Notes under the pieces: generated by a model
Databases searched by the model: none
The model's input: the letters and a program-made list of their open reading frames with translations, nothing else
What the model was told of the DNA's origin: nothing
Part shown: positions 17,876 to 27,913 of the stretch, in pieces
Layout: each line of letters starts with the position of its first letter
How positions within the stretch are numbered: the stretch's first letter is position 1
Program-made: the position numbers and the translations under genes
Source of the DNA: Pseudomonas mandelii
GTDB taxonomy: Bacteria; Pseudomonadota; Gammaproteobacteria; Pseudomonadales; Pseudomonadaceae
Assembly (NCBI RefSeq): GCF_024138395.1
Contig: NZ_JAMYDU010000005.1
Coordinates: 62,001-126,000, forward strand
Length of the DNA: 64,000 nucleotides
Direction of reading: 5' to 3'

Positions 17876-18028
17876 TCCTGTCTCGCCGATGCGTTCCTTT
17901 TTTGGCGAGTGGCTGTTGTTGTCAGACAAGGCGCCGCGACGAGTCATAGCTGGCTATGGCGAGGAGCGGCAACGCAGACTGGCGACAACAGACGCCGCTA
18001 AAAAAGGAACAGCATTGGTGAGACAGGA
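17876..18028. mobile_element. MITE-like inverted-repeat element between nusB and thiL
   Basis: About 153 bases bounded by imperfect terminal inverted repeats of about 33 bases. The left end reads TCCTGTCTCGCCGATGCGTT, and the right end read backwards is TCCTGTCTCACCAATGCTGTT. Both continue into CCTTTTTT(G/A)GCG. The interior holds a second weaker inverted pair (TGTTGTTGTC / GACAACA). It has no coding capacity and ends six bases before the thiL ATG, so it supplies the thiL ribosome-site region. The family is not identified; the repeat structure is directly visible. Confidence 0.65.
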
Positions 18029-18034
18029 TACCTG

Positions 18035-19000
18035 ATGGGTGAGTTTGAGCTGATCCGCAATTTCTTCGCCGCCGCGCCTTGTGCGCAAGGCGGCGAAGGC
18101 GTTGCTCTGGGGATTGGCGACGACTGCGCCTTGCTGGCTGTTCCCCCCGGGGAGCAGTTGGCGATTTCCACCGACACGCTCGTGGCCGGTGTGCATTTCG
18201 CAGACCCCTGCGACCCGTTTCTGCTCGGTCAGCGCTCGCTGGCTGTGGCTGTCAGTGATCTGGCCGCCATGGGCGCCGCTCCCATTGCCTTTACCCTTGC
18301 CCTGACCTTGCCGACGGTGACCACCGATTGGCTGGAAGCCTTCGCCCGTGGTTTGAACCTCATGGCGCAAAATTGCGGCGTGGCGCTGGTGGGTGGCGAT
18401 ACCACCCGTGGGCCGTTGAGCCTGACCATGACCGTGTTCGGTCGGGTACCGGCCGGTCTGGCGCTGACCCGCAGCGGCGCACAGCCGGGCGATTTGCTCT
18501 GCGTGGGCGGAGAGCTGGGTAACGGCGCGGGTGCATTGCCGCTGGTGCTCGGCCAGCGAATGGCTGACGCGGCCATCGCTGATCCGTTGCGTGCCCATTA
18601 CTGGTCGCCGCAACCGCAGCTGGGTCTGGGCATGGCGTTGCGTGGCAGAGCCACTGCGGCGCTGGACATCTCCGACGGCCTGCTCGCCGATTGCGGGCAT
18701 ATTGCCCTGGCGTCGAAAGTCGGGATTCAGGTGGAGCGCAGCAAGCTGCCGCTGTCGAAGGCGCTGCTGGCCTTCCTCGGTCAGTCCGGTGCTGAGCAAG
18801 CCGCCCTGAGTGGCGGTGACGATTATGTGCTGGCCTTCACCTTGCCGCCCGCCGAGTTGCCATCGTTGCTGGCGGACGGCTGGCCGGTCCATGTGCTTGG
18901 GCAGGTGGTTGCAGGGCAGGGCGTGACACTGCTGGACGCCGACGGACACGACATCACCCCGCCAATCCGGGGTTATCAACATTTTCGGGAGACACTGTGA
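18035..19000 (+). CDS. thiL: Thiamine-monophosphate kinase
   Basis: A 321-residue PurM-like kinase that makes thiamine diphosphate. Seen: MGEFELIRNFFA start, IGDDCALL metal-binding loop, STDTLVAGVHF, the VSDLAAMGAAPIAFTLAL helix, GGDTTRGPLSLT, and ALDISDGLLADCGHIA. The ATG lies just beyond the MITE-like element, with no strong SD visible. The last bases overlap the pgpA GTG start, so the two are coupled. Confidence 0.96.
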   Translation: MGEFELIRNFFAAAPCAQGGEGVALGIGDDCALLAVPPGEQLAISTDTLVAGVHFADPCDPFLLGQRSLAVAVSDLAAMGAAPIAFTLALTLPTVTTDWLEAFARGLNLMAQNCGVALVGGDTTRGPLSLTMTVFGRVPAGLALTRSGAQPGDLLCVGGELGNGAGALPLVLGQRMADAAIADPLRAHYWSPQPQLGLGMALRGRATAALDISDGLLADCGHIALASKVGIQVERSKLPLSKALLAFLGQSGAEQAALSGGDDYVLAFTLPPAELPSLLADGWPVHVLGQVVAGQGVTLLDADGHDITPPIRGYQHFRETL

Positions 19001-19500
19001 CAGATCATCCCAATCAGGTCCCGGCGGAATTCGTACCGCCGTCAGTCTGGCGCAATCCGTGGCATTTCCTGGCGTTCGGCTTCGGCTCGGGAACCCTGCC
19101 AAAAGCGCCGGGCACCTGGGGTTCGTTGGTGGCGTTACCCTTTATTCCGTTGTGGCAGATGCTCCCCGATTGGGGCTACTGGCTGATGCTGGGCATCACC
19201 ATGCTGTTCGGCTTCTGGCTATGCGGCAAGGTCGCCGATGATTTGCGCGTGCATGACCACGAAGGCATCGTCTGGGACGAAATGGTCGGGATGTGGATCA
19301 CCCTGTGGCTGGTGCCGGAAGGTTGGTATTGGTTGCTGGCGGGGTTCTTGATGTTCCGCTTCTTCGACATCCTCAAGCCCTGGCCGATTCACTGGATCGA
19401 CCGGCATGTGCACGGTGGTGTCGGGATCATGCTCGATGACGTGCTGGCAGGCGTATTTGCCTGGTTGGCGATGCAAGGGCTGGTGTGGTTTTTCGTCTGA
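18997..19500 (+). CDS. pgpA: Phosphatidylglycerophosphatase A
   Basis: A 167-residue inner membrane enzyme that dephosphorylates PGP to phosphatidylglycerol. Seen: HFLAFGFGSGTLPKAPGTWGSL (PgpA signature), the acidic WDEMVGMWITL catalytic segment, FRFFDILKPWPI, and DDVLAGVFAWL near the end. Four membrane helices are apparent. GTG start overlaps the thiL stop (TGA). Confidence 0.95.
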   Translation: MTDHPNQVPAEFVPPSVWRNPWHFLAFGFGSGTLPKAPGTWGSLVALPFIPLWQMLPDWGYWLMLGITMLFGFWLCGKVADDLRVHDHEGIVWDEMVGMWITLWLVPEGWYWLLAGFLMFRFFDILKPWPIHWIDRHVHGGVGIMLDDVLAGVFAWLAMQGLVWFFV

Positions 19501-19523
19501 GGCGTCAATTGAAAGAACTGGGG

Positions 19524-20261
19524 ATGGTGCGCCGCGGGTTGCTGCTGATGGTTTTCGCGGCGTTTTGCTCGCTCGCCCGGGCGGGGGACGCACCGACGAC
19601 GCCGTCCGTGATTCATCTGGCCAGCGAAGCCTGGGAAGACTTTACCGCCGCCGATGGCCATGGTTTGGGCTGGGATGTGTTGCGCGAAGTGTTCGAGCCG
19701 GCGGGCGTCAAACTGAACATTCGAACCGAACCTTATACGCGCGCCATGGGCCTGGCACAGCGTGGCGAAGTGGACGCTTGTGTCGGTTCTTATCGGGAGG
19801 AGGCGAGCGACCTGCTTTATCCACGATGGAATTTCGATACCGATCACATCTACGCATTGGGCTTGGCCAGCAATCCGGCGCCGACTCTGGATACCTTGGG
19901 CAGTTACCGATTGGCCTGGGTGCGCGGCTATAAGTACCAGGCTTATCTGCCCAATGTGCAGCGCTATAACGAAGTCGCGCGGCGTACGGGAATTCTAGCG
20001 ATGCTGACTCACAATCGCGCCGACTACTACATTGATGCACTGACTGAAATCGATTACATCGTTAATCGAGCCAAGGACCCGTCGCTGTTTCGCCGCACGC
20101 ATATTGCGGAGTTGCCGCTGTTTCTGTGCTTTGCCGATACACCTCGGGCCCGGCAGCTAATGGCGCTGTTCGATCAGCGCATGGACGTGCTGGTAAAAAG
20201 CGGCAAGCTGAAACCGATCTTCAAACGCTGGAAGCAACCTTATCCGTTTGGTTCGAACTGA
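19524..20261 (+). CDS. Periplasmic amino-acid-type solute-binding protein (SBP_bac_3)
   Basis: A 245-residue exported protein with signal peptide GLLLMVFAAFCSLARA and a bilobed family-3 binding fold (SEAWEDFTAADGHGLGWDVLREVF, RGEVDACVGSYREEASDLLYP). It has no partner permease or ATPase nearby, so it may be an orphan sensor or binding protein. The ATG at 19524 gives the cleanest signal peptide; a TTG at 19509 is an alternative. Ligand unknown. Confidence 0.82.
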   Translation: MVRRGLLLMVFAAFCSLARAGDAPTTPSVIHLASEAWEDFTAADGHGLGWDVLREVFEPAGVKLNIRTEPYTRAMGLAQRGEVDACVGSYREEASDLLYPRWNFDTDHIYALGLASNPAPTLDTLGSYRLAWVRGYKYQAYLPNVQRYNEVARRTGILAMLTHNRADYYIDALTEIDYIVNRAKDPSLFRRTHIAELPLFLCFADTPRARQLMALFDQRMDVLVKSGKLKPIFKRWKQPYPFGSN

Positions 20262-20271
20262 ATGCAGCCCA

Positions 20272-20404
20272 TGTAGCAGCTGGCGAAGCCTGCGTTCGGC
20301 GGCGAAGCCGTCGTAAGTTCAGGCGCTGCGGTGTGTGAGATTGACCGAGTCGACAGGTTTCACGACGGCTGCGCCGCCGAACGCAGGCTGCGCCAGCTGC
20401 TACA
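20272..20404. repeat. REP-like pair, TGTAGCAGCTGGCG type
   Basis: TGTAGCAGCTGGCGAAGCCT...GAAGCCGTCGT at the left faces its complement at 20363-20404, with about 47 bases between. The sequence family differs from the GCGGGCAAGCC REPs. It lies between the solute-binding gene and ribA. Confidence 0.8.
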
Positions 20405-20540
20405 GGGATGTATCGCGTAGACCCGATGATCAAACATTTTGATCGTTATAGCCGATAATTCAGCCTAAGCGTCTGCAGGAACGTGCTGTTACAATGCCGC
20501 CTCTGCGAATCTTCAGTACTTATAGATCAGGAGCACACCG

Positions 20541-21158
20541 GTGCCTGTCGTTTTTGTCGCCGCTTCCAAGCTGCCAACGCCTTTTGCGCAATTCACCATG
20601 CATGGCTTTCTCGATGAAGAGAACGGGCGCGAGCACGTGGTGCTGAGCCTGGGTGAGTTCGCCGACGGTGCTCCGGTACTCGGCCGGTTGCACTCCGAAT
20701 GCCTGACCGGCGATGCCTTGTTCAGCCAGCGTTGCGACTGCGGTTCGCAACTCGAGGCAGCCTTGCAGGCGATCGCCCGTGAAGGTCGTGGCGTGTTGCT
20801 CTACTTGCGTCAGGAAGGTCGCGGTATTGGCCTGTTGAACAAGATCCGCGCCTATGAATTGCAGGACGGCGGTGCCGACACCGTTGAAGCCAACGAGCGT
20901 CTGGGTTTCGCCGCCGACCAGCGCGACTACGCCATGTGCCTGCCGATGCTGGAGCACCTGGGCGTGAAGTCCCTGCGTCTGATGACCAATAACCCACGCA
21001 AGGTCAAAGCCTTGACCGACATGGGCATCGTGGTTGCCGAGCGCGTGCCGTTGCACACCGGGCACAACCCGCACAACAAACTCTATCTGGCCACCAAGGC
21101 CAGCAAGCTCGACCATATGATGGGCAACGAACATCAGGGCGAGGTTGACCGGGCGTGA
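20541..21158 (+). CDS. ribA: GTP cyclohydrolase II RibA
   Basis: A 205-residue enzyme for the first riboflavin step. The zinc site is intact: [23 protein letters not shown] gives the three cysteines. The catalytic loop [18 protein letters not shown] and the [15 protein letters not shown] end ([16 protein letters not shown]) follow. GTG start at 20541, with AGGAG about eight bases upstream. As the only complete GCHII here, it compensates for the degenerate RibBA domain. Its stop overlaps the next GTG start. Confidence 0.97.
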   Translation: MPVVFVAASKLPTPFAQFTMHGFLDEENGREHVVLSLGEFADGAPVLGRLHSECLTGDALFSQRCDCGSQLEAALQAIAREGRGVLLYLRQEGRGIGLLNKIRAYELQDGGADTVEANERLGFAADQRDYAMCLPMLEHLGVKSLRLMTNNPRKVKALTDMGIVVAERVPLHTGHNPHNKLYLATKASKLDHMMGNEHQGEVDRA

Positions 21159-21574
21159 CCCGCGGTCAGGTGCGGCGGCGACTCTCCGTCAACTGGTGGC
21201 AATACCTGGCGCTGGCCTTGCTGCCGCTGTTTGTGATCAATGGTGTATTCGGTCAAAGCGAGGCGATTCTGCCGGTGCTGGCCATGCCATTGTTCATCGC
21301 CGGTGTGGCCTCGATGTTTGTCAGCCTGAAGTTCTTTGGCGGCTACAAGCACGCGCTGATCGCCACCCAGAAAGCCCTCGACACCCCTGAAGAACCCGAC
21401 GCCTGGATCGCCTTGGCCGCGAAACGCCGTGCCGCGTTTCTGGTCGCCGGCCTGCCCGCGTGGATTGGTGCGCTGGCGGTCTTCGTCGGTCTTGAAGCCG
21501 TACCGCTGGTGCTGCTGGCGCTGTCGACCACGGTGCTGTTCTACCTCTACCGTATCCCGCGTCAACTCGGCTGA
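21155..21574 (+). CDS. Small inner-membrane protein of unknown function
   Basis: A 139-residue protein with three to four hydrophobic helices ([74 protein letters not shown]). Homologues are sometimes labelled MFS transporter, but it is far too short for that family. GTG start inside the ribA stop, and its stop touches the next ATG, so it sits in a tight ribA-orf-btuF-like unit. Confidence 0.8.
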   Translation: MTRGQVRRRLSVNWWQYLALALLPLFVINGVFGQSEAILPVLAMPLFIAGVASMFVSLKFFGGYKHALIATQKALDTPEEPDAWIALAAKRRAAFLVAGLPAWIGALAVFVGLEAVPLVLLALSTTVLFYLYRIPRQLG

Positions 21575-22374
21575 TGCGCAGCATTTGGCTGGCGGTGTTG
21601 CTATTGGCCGTCAGCGGCTCGGCGGCTGCGGTCGAGCGGGTCGTCAGTCTGGCACCGTCGCTTTCTGAAATCGTCGTTGAGCTGAACTCGGCTGACCTTC
21701 TAGTCGGTGTGCTGGATGCCGGTGAGCGTCCCGCTGAACTCAAAGACATTCCTTCCGTTGGCAGCTACGGCCAGTTGGATATGGAGCAACTGCTCAGCCT
21801 CAAGCCCGATCTGTTGCTGCTGTGGCCGGGCAGCGTGGGGCCGGCCCAGCGTGAGCAGCTCAAACGGCTGAACATTCCCACCTATGTCGCCGAACCTCAC
21901 AACCTCGAACAACTTACCGCCCAGATCGAAGTGATCGCTACGCAGCTCGGAAGACCCGAGCGTGGCGTTTCATTGGCCAAAAATTTGCGTCAACGACTCG
22001 ACTCCCTGCGCCAGCGTTATCGAAGGGATGAGCCGTTACGGGTGTTTTATCAAGTCTGGGATCGGCCGCTGTACACCGTGGGCGGTGGGCAGATCATCAG
22101 CGATGCGCTGCAGGTGTGCGGAGCGCGCAATGTATTTGCCGACCTGACACAGCCTGCACCGCAGATCAGTGTTGAAGCGGTGTTGCAGCGCAATCCCGAA
22201 GTGATTCTGGCCAGCGATCAGGCACAACTCGACGCTTGGAAAGCCTGGCCTCAGGTGACGGCGGTGGCGCAGGGGCAATTGCTGCTGGTGACGGACAAAG
22301 GCCTGGAGCGGCCGAGTGGGCAGATGATCGAAGCGACCGCCAAGTTGTGCCAGTTGATCGCGCCCGACCATTAA
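21574..22374 (+). CDS. Cobalamin-binding periplasmic protein (BtuF-like)
   Basis: A 266-residue class III (helical-backbone) substrate-binding protein. The signal peptide (residues 1-20, ending GSAAA) is followed by RVVSLAPSLSEIVVELN, the start typical of BtuF/FhuD proteins, then VGSYGQLDMEQLLSLKPDLLLLW. It faces btuB, the outer-membrane B12 receptor, across a REP pair, which supports vitamin B12 as ligand. No BtuC permease or BtuD ATPase gene is beside it. The first base of its ATG is the last base of the upstream stop codon. Confidence 0.85.
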   Translation: MRSIWLAVLLLAVSGSAAAVERVVSLAPSLSEIVVELNSADLLVGVLDAGERPAELKDIPSVGSYGQLDMEQLLSLKPDLLLLWPGSVGPAQREQLKRLNIPTYVAEPHNLEQLTAQIEVIATQLGRPERGVSLAKNLRQRLDSLRQRYRRDEPLRVFYQVWDRPLYTVGGGQIISDALQVCGARNVFADLTQPAPQISVEAVLQRNPEVILASDQAQLDAWKAWPQVTAVAQGQLLLVTDKGLERPSGQMIEATAKLCQLIAPDH

Positions 22375-22388
22375 GATCGAGGCGCATT

Positions 22389-22454
22389 CATCGCGGGCAA
22401 GCCCGCTCCCACAGGGATCACACTGAACCTGTGGGAGCGGGCTTGCCCGCGATG
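22389..22454. repeat. REP pair between convergent btuF-like and btuB genes
   Basis: CATCGCGGGCAAGCCCGCTCC and its complement lie around a short spacer of about 14 bases, making a long hairpin between two gene ends that could also act as a two-way terminator. Confidence 0.85.
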
Positions 22455-22482
22455 AGGCCCGCTCAAACACCACAATCTCTGA

Positions 22483-24372
22483 TCAAAACCCCGGCGTCCA
22501 GGTCACCCCGAACATCCACGCCCGGCCTTCCTCGCGATACCCATACTGACTACCGTCATGGCTGTACAACGCCCGGCTGTAACCCTTGTCCAGCAGGTTA
22601 TCGACCTTCAATTCCAGCTTGATCTCGCGATTCACCGCCCAGCTGGTACGCAACCCCAGCAGCGCATACCCGTCTAATGGCTGCTGGTTGTTCTCGTCGT
22701 CATAACTGCTGCTCACCGCTTGCCAACTGGCGCCGAGGCCGAGTCGGTCAAATTGCCGATCCAGGTCCAGGCTCAAAGTCCGCCGTGCGCGACGGGCGAG
22801 GGTGTGGCCGCTGTCTCGATCCCGCGGGTCGATGATTGCTATGCCGAGGTTGCTCTGCCAGCCGAACAGCTCTTGTTTCAAGGCCGCTTCAAAACCATTG
22901 ATTCGCGCCGAAGCGACATTCGCCGGGCGGTTATTGCTGCCGAAAATAATCGCGTCTTCCAGATCGGTGCGGTACAGCGAAGCTTCCAGGCGACTGGTTT
23001 CTGTCAGATGGCTGCGCCATTGCAGCTCATAACTTTTCGAGGTTTCGGGCTTCAAGTCCGGGTTGCTGAAATCCGGGTAGTACAGATCGTTGAAGGTCGG
23101 TGCGCGGAAGCCTTCGCTGTAGGTCAACAGCACATCGTTGTCCGGGTTCAGCGGCAGGGTGAACGTGCCGCTCCAGCTGTTCTGGCTGCCGAACTGCTGG
23201 TTCTGGTCGCGACGCAGACCCAGTTCGGTAGAGAAACTGTCGGCCTGATAGCGATGCTGGATAAACGCTGCGCGGTTCCAGCGGCTGTCTTCGTCGAACG
23301 CTGTGCTGCTGTTGATTCGGTCTTCGTACCAGTCGCCACCGAGGATCAGGCTGTTGCGCTCATCCAGGGTCAGGTCGTTCTGCCAGTTCACCGAATCGCG
23401 GTAAGTGTTGAACACGCTGCGCTCGTCGCTGAGCTTGTCGAGTGTCTTCTCGCGGTTTTCGCTGTGACCGAACTCGACGCGGGTTTTCCATCGGTCATTG
23501 ATCCGCGCATCGACATAACTGCTGACGCTGCTCACAGAGAACTCGCTGTAGGGCTGCTGCTGGACCGATTCGAAGGTGGTCATGTCGAAGCGGCCGAACG
23601 GGTTGTCGAAAGCGCTTTTGCCCTGGTTATCCAGCAGATTGGCGCCGATTTCGATGTCATCGCTGAGGGCGTGACTCACGCTTAAGCTGACCGATTTATT
23701 GCGGTATTCATCGTGATCGCCATCACTGGGCCAGGACTCGTGAGTGCGATTGATGCCTGCCGTTTCATCAAGGCTGGCACCGAGATTGAAGCGGGTCTGC
23801 GCGTCGCCGCCGGATAATCCGAGGCTGCGCTCCCAGGTCTGGTTGCTGCCGACTCCCACGTGCATGCGTGGTTGCAGGCCCTGTTCGCCGCCACGGCGGG
23901 TGAAGATCTGGATCACCCCGCCGATCGCATCGCTGCCGTAAATCACCGAGCGTGAACCGCGCAGCACTTCGACGCGCTCGACCTGTTCGATGTTGATGTG
24001 TTGCAGGTTGCTGTCGCCCGAGGTCGAATTGCCGATGCGTTGGCCGTCGACCAGCACCAGACTTTGCGCCGACTTGGTGCCACGAATGTAGACCCCCGGC
24101 AGACTGCCGCGCCCTCCGGTTTGCCCGACCTGTACGCCCGGAACGCGGCGCAGCAACTCCGGGACGCTGCTCGGTTGCAGACGGTCGATGTCTTCGCGGG
24201 TGAACACGGTGTTGGCGGCGCTGCTGTCATTACGTGCTTCGACCTGACGGTTGGCGCTGATCAACACGTCCGGCAGTTTCAGGGCCTGGTCGCGTTCGAA
24301 GGTGTCAGCCAAGAGTTGGCCGGCCGGCAGAAGCGTCAGCGTCAGCGTCAGGGCAAGGCGGGAGAGTTTCAT
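22483..24372 (-). CDS. btuB: TonB-dependent vitamin B12 receptor BtuB
   Basis: A 629-residue outer membrane receptor. Signal peptide (about residues 1-22), then a TonB-box-like stretch (LPDVLISANR), the plug domain (SVPELLRRVPGVQVGQTGGRGS, VYIRGT, VLVDGQRIGNST, VEVLRGSRSVIYGSDAIGGVIQIFTRR) and a 22-strand barrel ending in WMFGVTWTPGF with a terminal Phe. Size and plug fit BtuB (about 600 residues). The short leader, which also holds a REP pair, shows no cobalamin-riboswitch box. It lies downstream of dxs on the same strand. Confidence 0.9.
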   Translation of the reverse strand: MKLSRLALTLTLTLLPAGQLLADTFERDQALKLPDVLISANRQVEARNDSSAANTVFTREDIDRLQPSSVPELLRRVPGVQVGQTGGRGSLPGVYIRGTKSAQSLVLVDGQRIGNSTSGDSNLQHINIEQVERVEVLRGSRSVIYGSDAIGGVIQIFTRRGGEQGLQPRMHVGVGSNQTWERSLGLSGGDAQTRFNLGASLDETAGINRTHESWPSDGDHDEYRNKSVSLSVSHALSDDIEIGANLLDNQGKSAFDNPFGRFDMTTFESVQQQPYSEFSVSSVSSYVDARINDRWKTRVEFGHSENREKTLDKLSDERSVFNTYRDSVNWQNDLTLDERNSLILGGDWYEDRINSSTAFDEDSRWNRAAFIQHRYQADSFSTELGLRRDQNQQFGSQNSWSGTFTLPLNPDNDVLLTYSEGFRAPTFNDLYYPDFSNPDLKPETSKSYELQWRSHLTETSRLEASLYRTDLEDAIIFGSNNRPANVASARINGFEAALKQELFGWQSNLGIAIIDPRDRDSGHTLARRARRTLSLDLDRQFDRLGLGASWQAVSSSYDDENNQQPLDGYALLGLRTSWAVNREIKLELKVDNLLDKGYSRALYSHDGSQYGYREEGRAWMFGVTWTPGF

Positions 24373-24425
24373 CGGAAGTCCATTGGCTTTGGAGCGAATA
24401 CAGTTTTGAAAGGCATGAAAACCAA

Positions 24426-24516
24426 TGTGGGAGCGAGCTTGCTCGCGATGACGGTGTGTCAGTCAACGAATATGTCGACAGTCAGACCGCTATCGCGAGC
24501 AAGCTCGCTCCCACAG
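24426..24516. repeat. REP pair between dxs and btuB
   Basis: TGTGGGAGCGAGCTTGCTCGCGAT and its complement CGCGAGCAAGCTCGCTCCCACA face each other across about 40 bases. It fills most of the 161-base gap and leaves little room for regulatory RNA before btuB. Confidence 0.85.
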
Positions 24517-24533
24517 GGTTTTGTATGTGTTTT

Positions 24534-26432
24534 TTAGAGGTTCAGCAGTTGCAAGCGCTGACGCACCGCTTCTTCGATCCCAATCTCATCCAGCCCGCAT
24601 TCCGCCAGCATTTGCGCAGGCTTGGCGTGCTCCACATAGGCGTCCGGCAAGCCCAGGTGCAGCACCGACTTGAGGATGTTTTCCCGGGCGAGGAACTCGC
24701 TGACCGCGCCGCCGGCACCGCCCATGATTGCGTTCTCTTCGACGGTCACCAACAACTCGTGGCTGCCGGCGATTTCGCGAACCAGTGCTTCGTCGAGCGG
24801 TTTGACGAAACGCATGTCGACTACCGTCGCATCCAGCTTCTCGGCGACTTTCAGTGCCTCGGCCAGTTGCACGCCGAACACCAGCAGGGCGACTTTACTG
24901 CCCTGACGGCGAACGACACCCTTGCCGATTTCAATCGGTTCGAGGTCTTTCTCGATTGGCGCATTCGGGCCGGTGCCGCGCGGATAACGCACCGCCGCCG
25001 GGCCGTTGTACAGATGGCCGGTGCTGAGCATTTTGCGCAGTTCGTTTTCGTCGCTCGGGGTCATCACCAGCATGCCGGGGATGCAACGCAGGAACGACAG
25101 GTCGAAGCTGCCCGCGTGCGTCGGGCCGTCTTCGCCCACCAGACCTGCGCGGTCGATGGCGAACAGCACGTCGAGGTTTTGCACCGCCACATCATGCACA
25201 AGCTGGTCGTAAGCGCGCTGCAGGAAGGTCGAATAGATCGCCACCACCGGTTTTGCGCCTTCGCAGGCCATGCCGGCGGCGAGGGTCACGGCGTGCTGCT
25301 CGGCAATCGCCACGTCGAAATAGCGCTTCGGGAAGCGCTCGCTGAAAGCCACCAGATCGGAGCCTTCCTTCATTGCCGGAGTGATCCCGACCAAGCGTGA
25401 ATCGGCAGCGGCCATGTCGCACAGCCATTCACCGAACACACCGGAATACTTCGGCCCGCCGGCTTTCTTCGGCGCGGCGGCAGGAGCATCCACAGGTTCG
25501 AGTTTGGTGATGGCGTGGTAACCGATCGGGTCGACTTCCGCCGGAGCGAAGCCTTTGCCTTTCTTGGTGACGACGTGCAGGAATTGCGGGCCTTTCAGGT
25601 CGCGCATGTTGCGCAGGGTGGCGATCAGGGTCGGCAGGTCGTGGCCATCGATCGGGCCGATGTAGTTCCAGCCCAGCTCTTCGAACAGCGTGCCGGGAAC
25701 CAGCATGCCTTTGGCGTATTCTTCGGTGCGACGGGCGATTTCCCAGGCGCCAGGCAGGCGCGACAGGACCTTTTTGCTGCCTTCGCGCATGCTTGCGTAA
25801 GTGCGGCTGGAAAGGATTTTCGCCAGATAGTTCGACAGCCCGCCGACGTTGCGCGAGATCGACATGTCGTTGTCGTTGAGGATCACCAGCATGTTGGCGT
25901 CCACTTCCGGCGCATGGTTCAACGCCTCGAAGGCCATGCCGGCAGTCAGTGCGCCGTCGCCGATCACTGCAATCGCCTTGCGATCACTGTGTTGCAGCCG
26001 GGCGGCAATCGCCATGCCCAGCGCTGCGCTGATCGAGGTGCTGGAGTGGCCGACGCCAAAGGTGTCGTACTCGCTCTCGGAACGACGCGGGAAGGCGGCA
26101 ACGCCGTCCTTCTGGCGCAGGGTGCTCATGCGCTCGCGACGGCCAGTGAGGATTTTATGCGGGTAGGCCTGATGACCCACGTCCCACACCAGCCGGTCAT
26201 CCGGGGTGTCGAAGACGTAATGCAACGCGATGGTCAGCTCGATGACGCCCAGGCCGGCACCGAAATGCCCGCCGGTCTGACCGACCGTGTAGAGCAATTC
26301 CAGGCGCAACTCATCAGCCAGGGTTTCCAGCTCGGCTTCGCCTAACCGGCGCAGGCCGTCCGGCGTGTTGGCACGGTCGAGCAGGGGCGTGGTCGGGCGC
26401 TTGCGGGGAATCTCATGAAACGTCGTGGGCAT
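24534..26432 (-). CDS. dxs: 1-deoxy-D-xylulose-5-phosphate synthase
   Basis: A 632-residue thiamine-diphosphate enzyme for the first step of the MEP isoprenoid pathway. Seen: [39 protein letters not shown], the ThDP site [19 protein letters not shown] with LNDNDMSIS, and the transketolase middle domain [17 protein letters not shown]. It is the third gene of xseB-ispA-dxs, 91 bases after ispA. Length is standard. Confidence 0.98.
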   Translation of the reverse strand: MPTTFHEIPRKRPTTPLLDRANTPDGLRRLGEAELETLADELRLELLYTVGQTGGHFGAGLGVIELTIALHYVFDTPDDRLVWDVGHQAYPHKILTGRRERMSTLRQKDGVAAFPRRSESEYDTFGVGHSSTSISAALGMAIAARLQHSDRKAIAVIGDGALTAGMAFEALNHAPEVDANMLVILNDNDMSISRNVGGLSNYLAKILSSRTYASMREGSKKVLSRLPGAWEIARRTEEYAKGMLVPGTLFEELGWNYIGPIDGHDLPTLIATLRNMRDLKGPQFLHVVTKKGKGFAPAEVDPIGYHAITKLEPVDAPAAAPKKAGGPKYSGVFGEWLCDMAAADSRLVGITPAMKEGSDLVAFSERFPKRYFDVAIAEQHAVTLAAGMACEGAKPVVAIYSTFLQRAYDQLVHDVAVQNLDVLFAIDRAGLVGEDGPTHAGSFDLSFLRCIPGMLVMTPSDENELRKMLSTGHLYNGPAAVRYPRGTGPNAPIEKDLEPIEIGKGVVRRQGSKVALLVFGVQLAEALKVAEKLDATVVDMRFVKPLDEALVREIAGSHELLVTVEENAIMGGAGGAVSEFLARENILKSVLHLGLPDAYVEHAKPAQMLAECGLDEIGIEEAVRQRLQLLNL

Positions 26433-26523
26433 CAGGCGAATCGTTATAGGTATAAAAGATGCGGCAGTTTACCTGATGCATCGCCCCCTGCCCACGCGTT
26501 GGTTTTTTTTGGCGGATACGCCG

Positions 26524-27411
26524 TCAGCTGCGCCGATCCACGATGTACCGGGCCAGATCGCGCAACGGTTCGGCCGCCGCGTCAAACGGTCGCAGCGCGT
26601 GCAGGGCCTGGTCCCGCAGTTCCAGGGCGTAAGCCTTGGCCGCGTCGAGACCGAGCAGTGCCGGGTAGGTCGGCTTGTCCCGGGCGATGTCGGCGCCCTG
26701 GCGTTTGCCGAGGGTTGCGGTGTCACTTTCGACGTCGAGAATGTCGTCCTGGACCTGAAATGCCAGGCCAATGGCCTGTGCATAACTCTGCAGGGACTTC
26801 AGTTCGTCCTTCCCGGCATGACCGCTGGCCAGGGCACCGAGCTTGACGCTGACTTCGATCAACGCGCCAGTCTTGTGCCGATGCATGTATTCAAGGGCTT
26901 TTTGATCGAGTTTCAGGCCCACTGAGCCGAGGTCGATGGCTTGCCCGCCAACCATGCCCGCCGGGCCTGCCGCCAACGCCAGGGCGCTGACCATCTGCAG
27001 ACGGGTGTCGGCGTCGCAACTGCTCAGGCGCGGGTCGAGCAGGGCGCTGAAGGCCAGACTCTGTAAACCGTCACCGGCGAGGATTGCACAGGCTTCATCG
27101 AATTTTTTATGCGTAGTCGGCTGGCCGCGACGCAGATCGTCGTCGTCCATGGCCGGCAAATCGTCGTGTACCAGCGAATAGGCATGGATCAGTTCAACCG
27201 CACAGGCTGCGCCGTTGGCTTGCTCGGCCTTGCCGCCCAGCGCTTCACATGCGGCATAAGCCAGTAGCGGACGCACACGCTTGCCGCCATTCATCACGCT
27301 GTAGCGCATGGCTTCGTAGAGGCGGGCGAGTTCAGGGCTCGGCGGGCTGAACAGGGTTTCCAGCGCAGCATTGACGCGGGCCTGGCTGGCCGCCGAATAC
27401 GCCGCAATCAT
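26524..27411 (-). CDS. ispA: Farnesyl diphosphate synthase (polyprenyl synthetase)
   Basis: A 295-residue trans-prenyltransferase making geranyl and farnesyl diphosphate. The first aspartate-rich motif is [14 protein letters not shown] and the second is [30 protein letters not shown] lies before them. Start overlaps the xseB stop (ATGA, 27408-27411), so the two are translationally coupled. Confidence 0.97.
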   Translation of the reverse strand: MIAAYSAASQARVNAALETLFSPPSPELARLYEAMRYSVMNGGKRVRPLLAYAACEALGGKAEQANGAACAVELIHAYSLVHDDLPAMDDDDLRRGQPTTHKKFDEACAILAGDGLQSLAFSALLDPRLSSCDADTRLQMVSALALAAGPAGMVGGQAIDLGSVGLKLDQKALEYMHRHKTGALIEVSVKLGALASGHAGKDELKSLQSYAQAIGLAFQVQDDILDVESDTATLGKRQGADIARDKPTYPALLGLDAAKAYALELRDQALHALRPFDAAAEPLRDLARYIVDRRS

Positions 27412-27650
27412 TCCGGCTGATCCGCGTCGAAAGGTTCCTCGGCCAGCTCCCCATCACGCTCGAGCAGCACTTGAACCTTCTGCTCGGCCTGAGCCAGCGC
27501 CGCCTGGCAATCGCGGGTCAACCCGATGCCCTGCTCGAAAGCGGTCAGCGAGTCTTCCAGCGACAATTCGCCGTTCTCCAGACGCTCCACCAGCGTTTGC
27601 AGGTCAGCGAGGGATTGTTCGAAATCCAGTGCAGCTTTTTTGCGGGCCAT
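27408..27650 (-). CDS. xseB: Exodeoxyribonuclease VII small subunit
   Basis: An 80-residue helical protein, the small subunit of ExoVII. It carries [37 protein letters not shown], the XseB signature. First gene of the xseB-ispA-dxs operon, a very common arrangement. The 263-base gap upstream separates it from the divergent MocR-type regulator and contains no other gene that I see. Confidence 0.96.
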   Translation of the reverse strand: MARKKAALDFEQSLADLQTLVERLENGELSLEDSLTAFEQGIGLTRDCQAALAQAEQKVQVLLERDGELAEEPFDADQPE

Positions 27651-27913
27651 GGCGGCTATTTCCGGTTGACGTTAAACCGGCGCGACACTAGCAGAGAGAG
27701 GGAGTTGGGGCAAATAGGCGGTAAGTGTTGCGATCGCTGCAGAAGGTGGAATAGACGAGGCAATTTTTGAGCGCTGACGTAAACTTTGCTTACAGAATTC
27801 CAGGGTCCGGTCTCGTACGCGAGTGTTGACGCGATAGCCTGTCGATCATCGGCCTGCGCTTTGTCAGGCATCAAGGAAGGCCATGATGGCGGTGGTTTCA
27901 TTAAGGGAATGAG

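Noticed and set aside
17954..19102. Minus-strand 382-codon frame across thiL
   Set aside because: Its Gln/Arg-rich product is a shadow of thiL and the 5' part of pgpA, both of which have clear motifs.
22720..23685. Plus-strand 321-codon frame within btuB
   Set aside because: It is a shadow of the receptor gene, which is complete with plug and barrel motifs on the minus strand.
24373..24533. Cobalamin riboswitch before btuB
   Set aside because: The gap is mostly a REP pair, and no B12-box-like stretch is visible.
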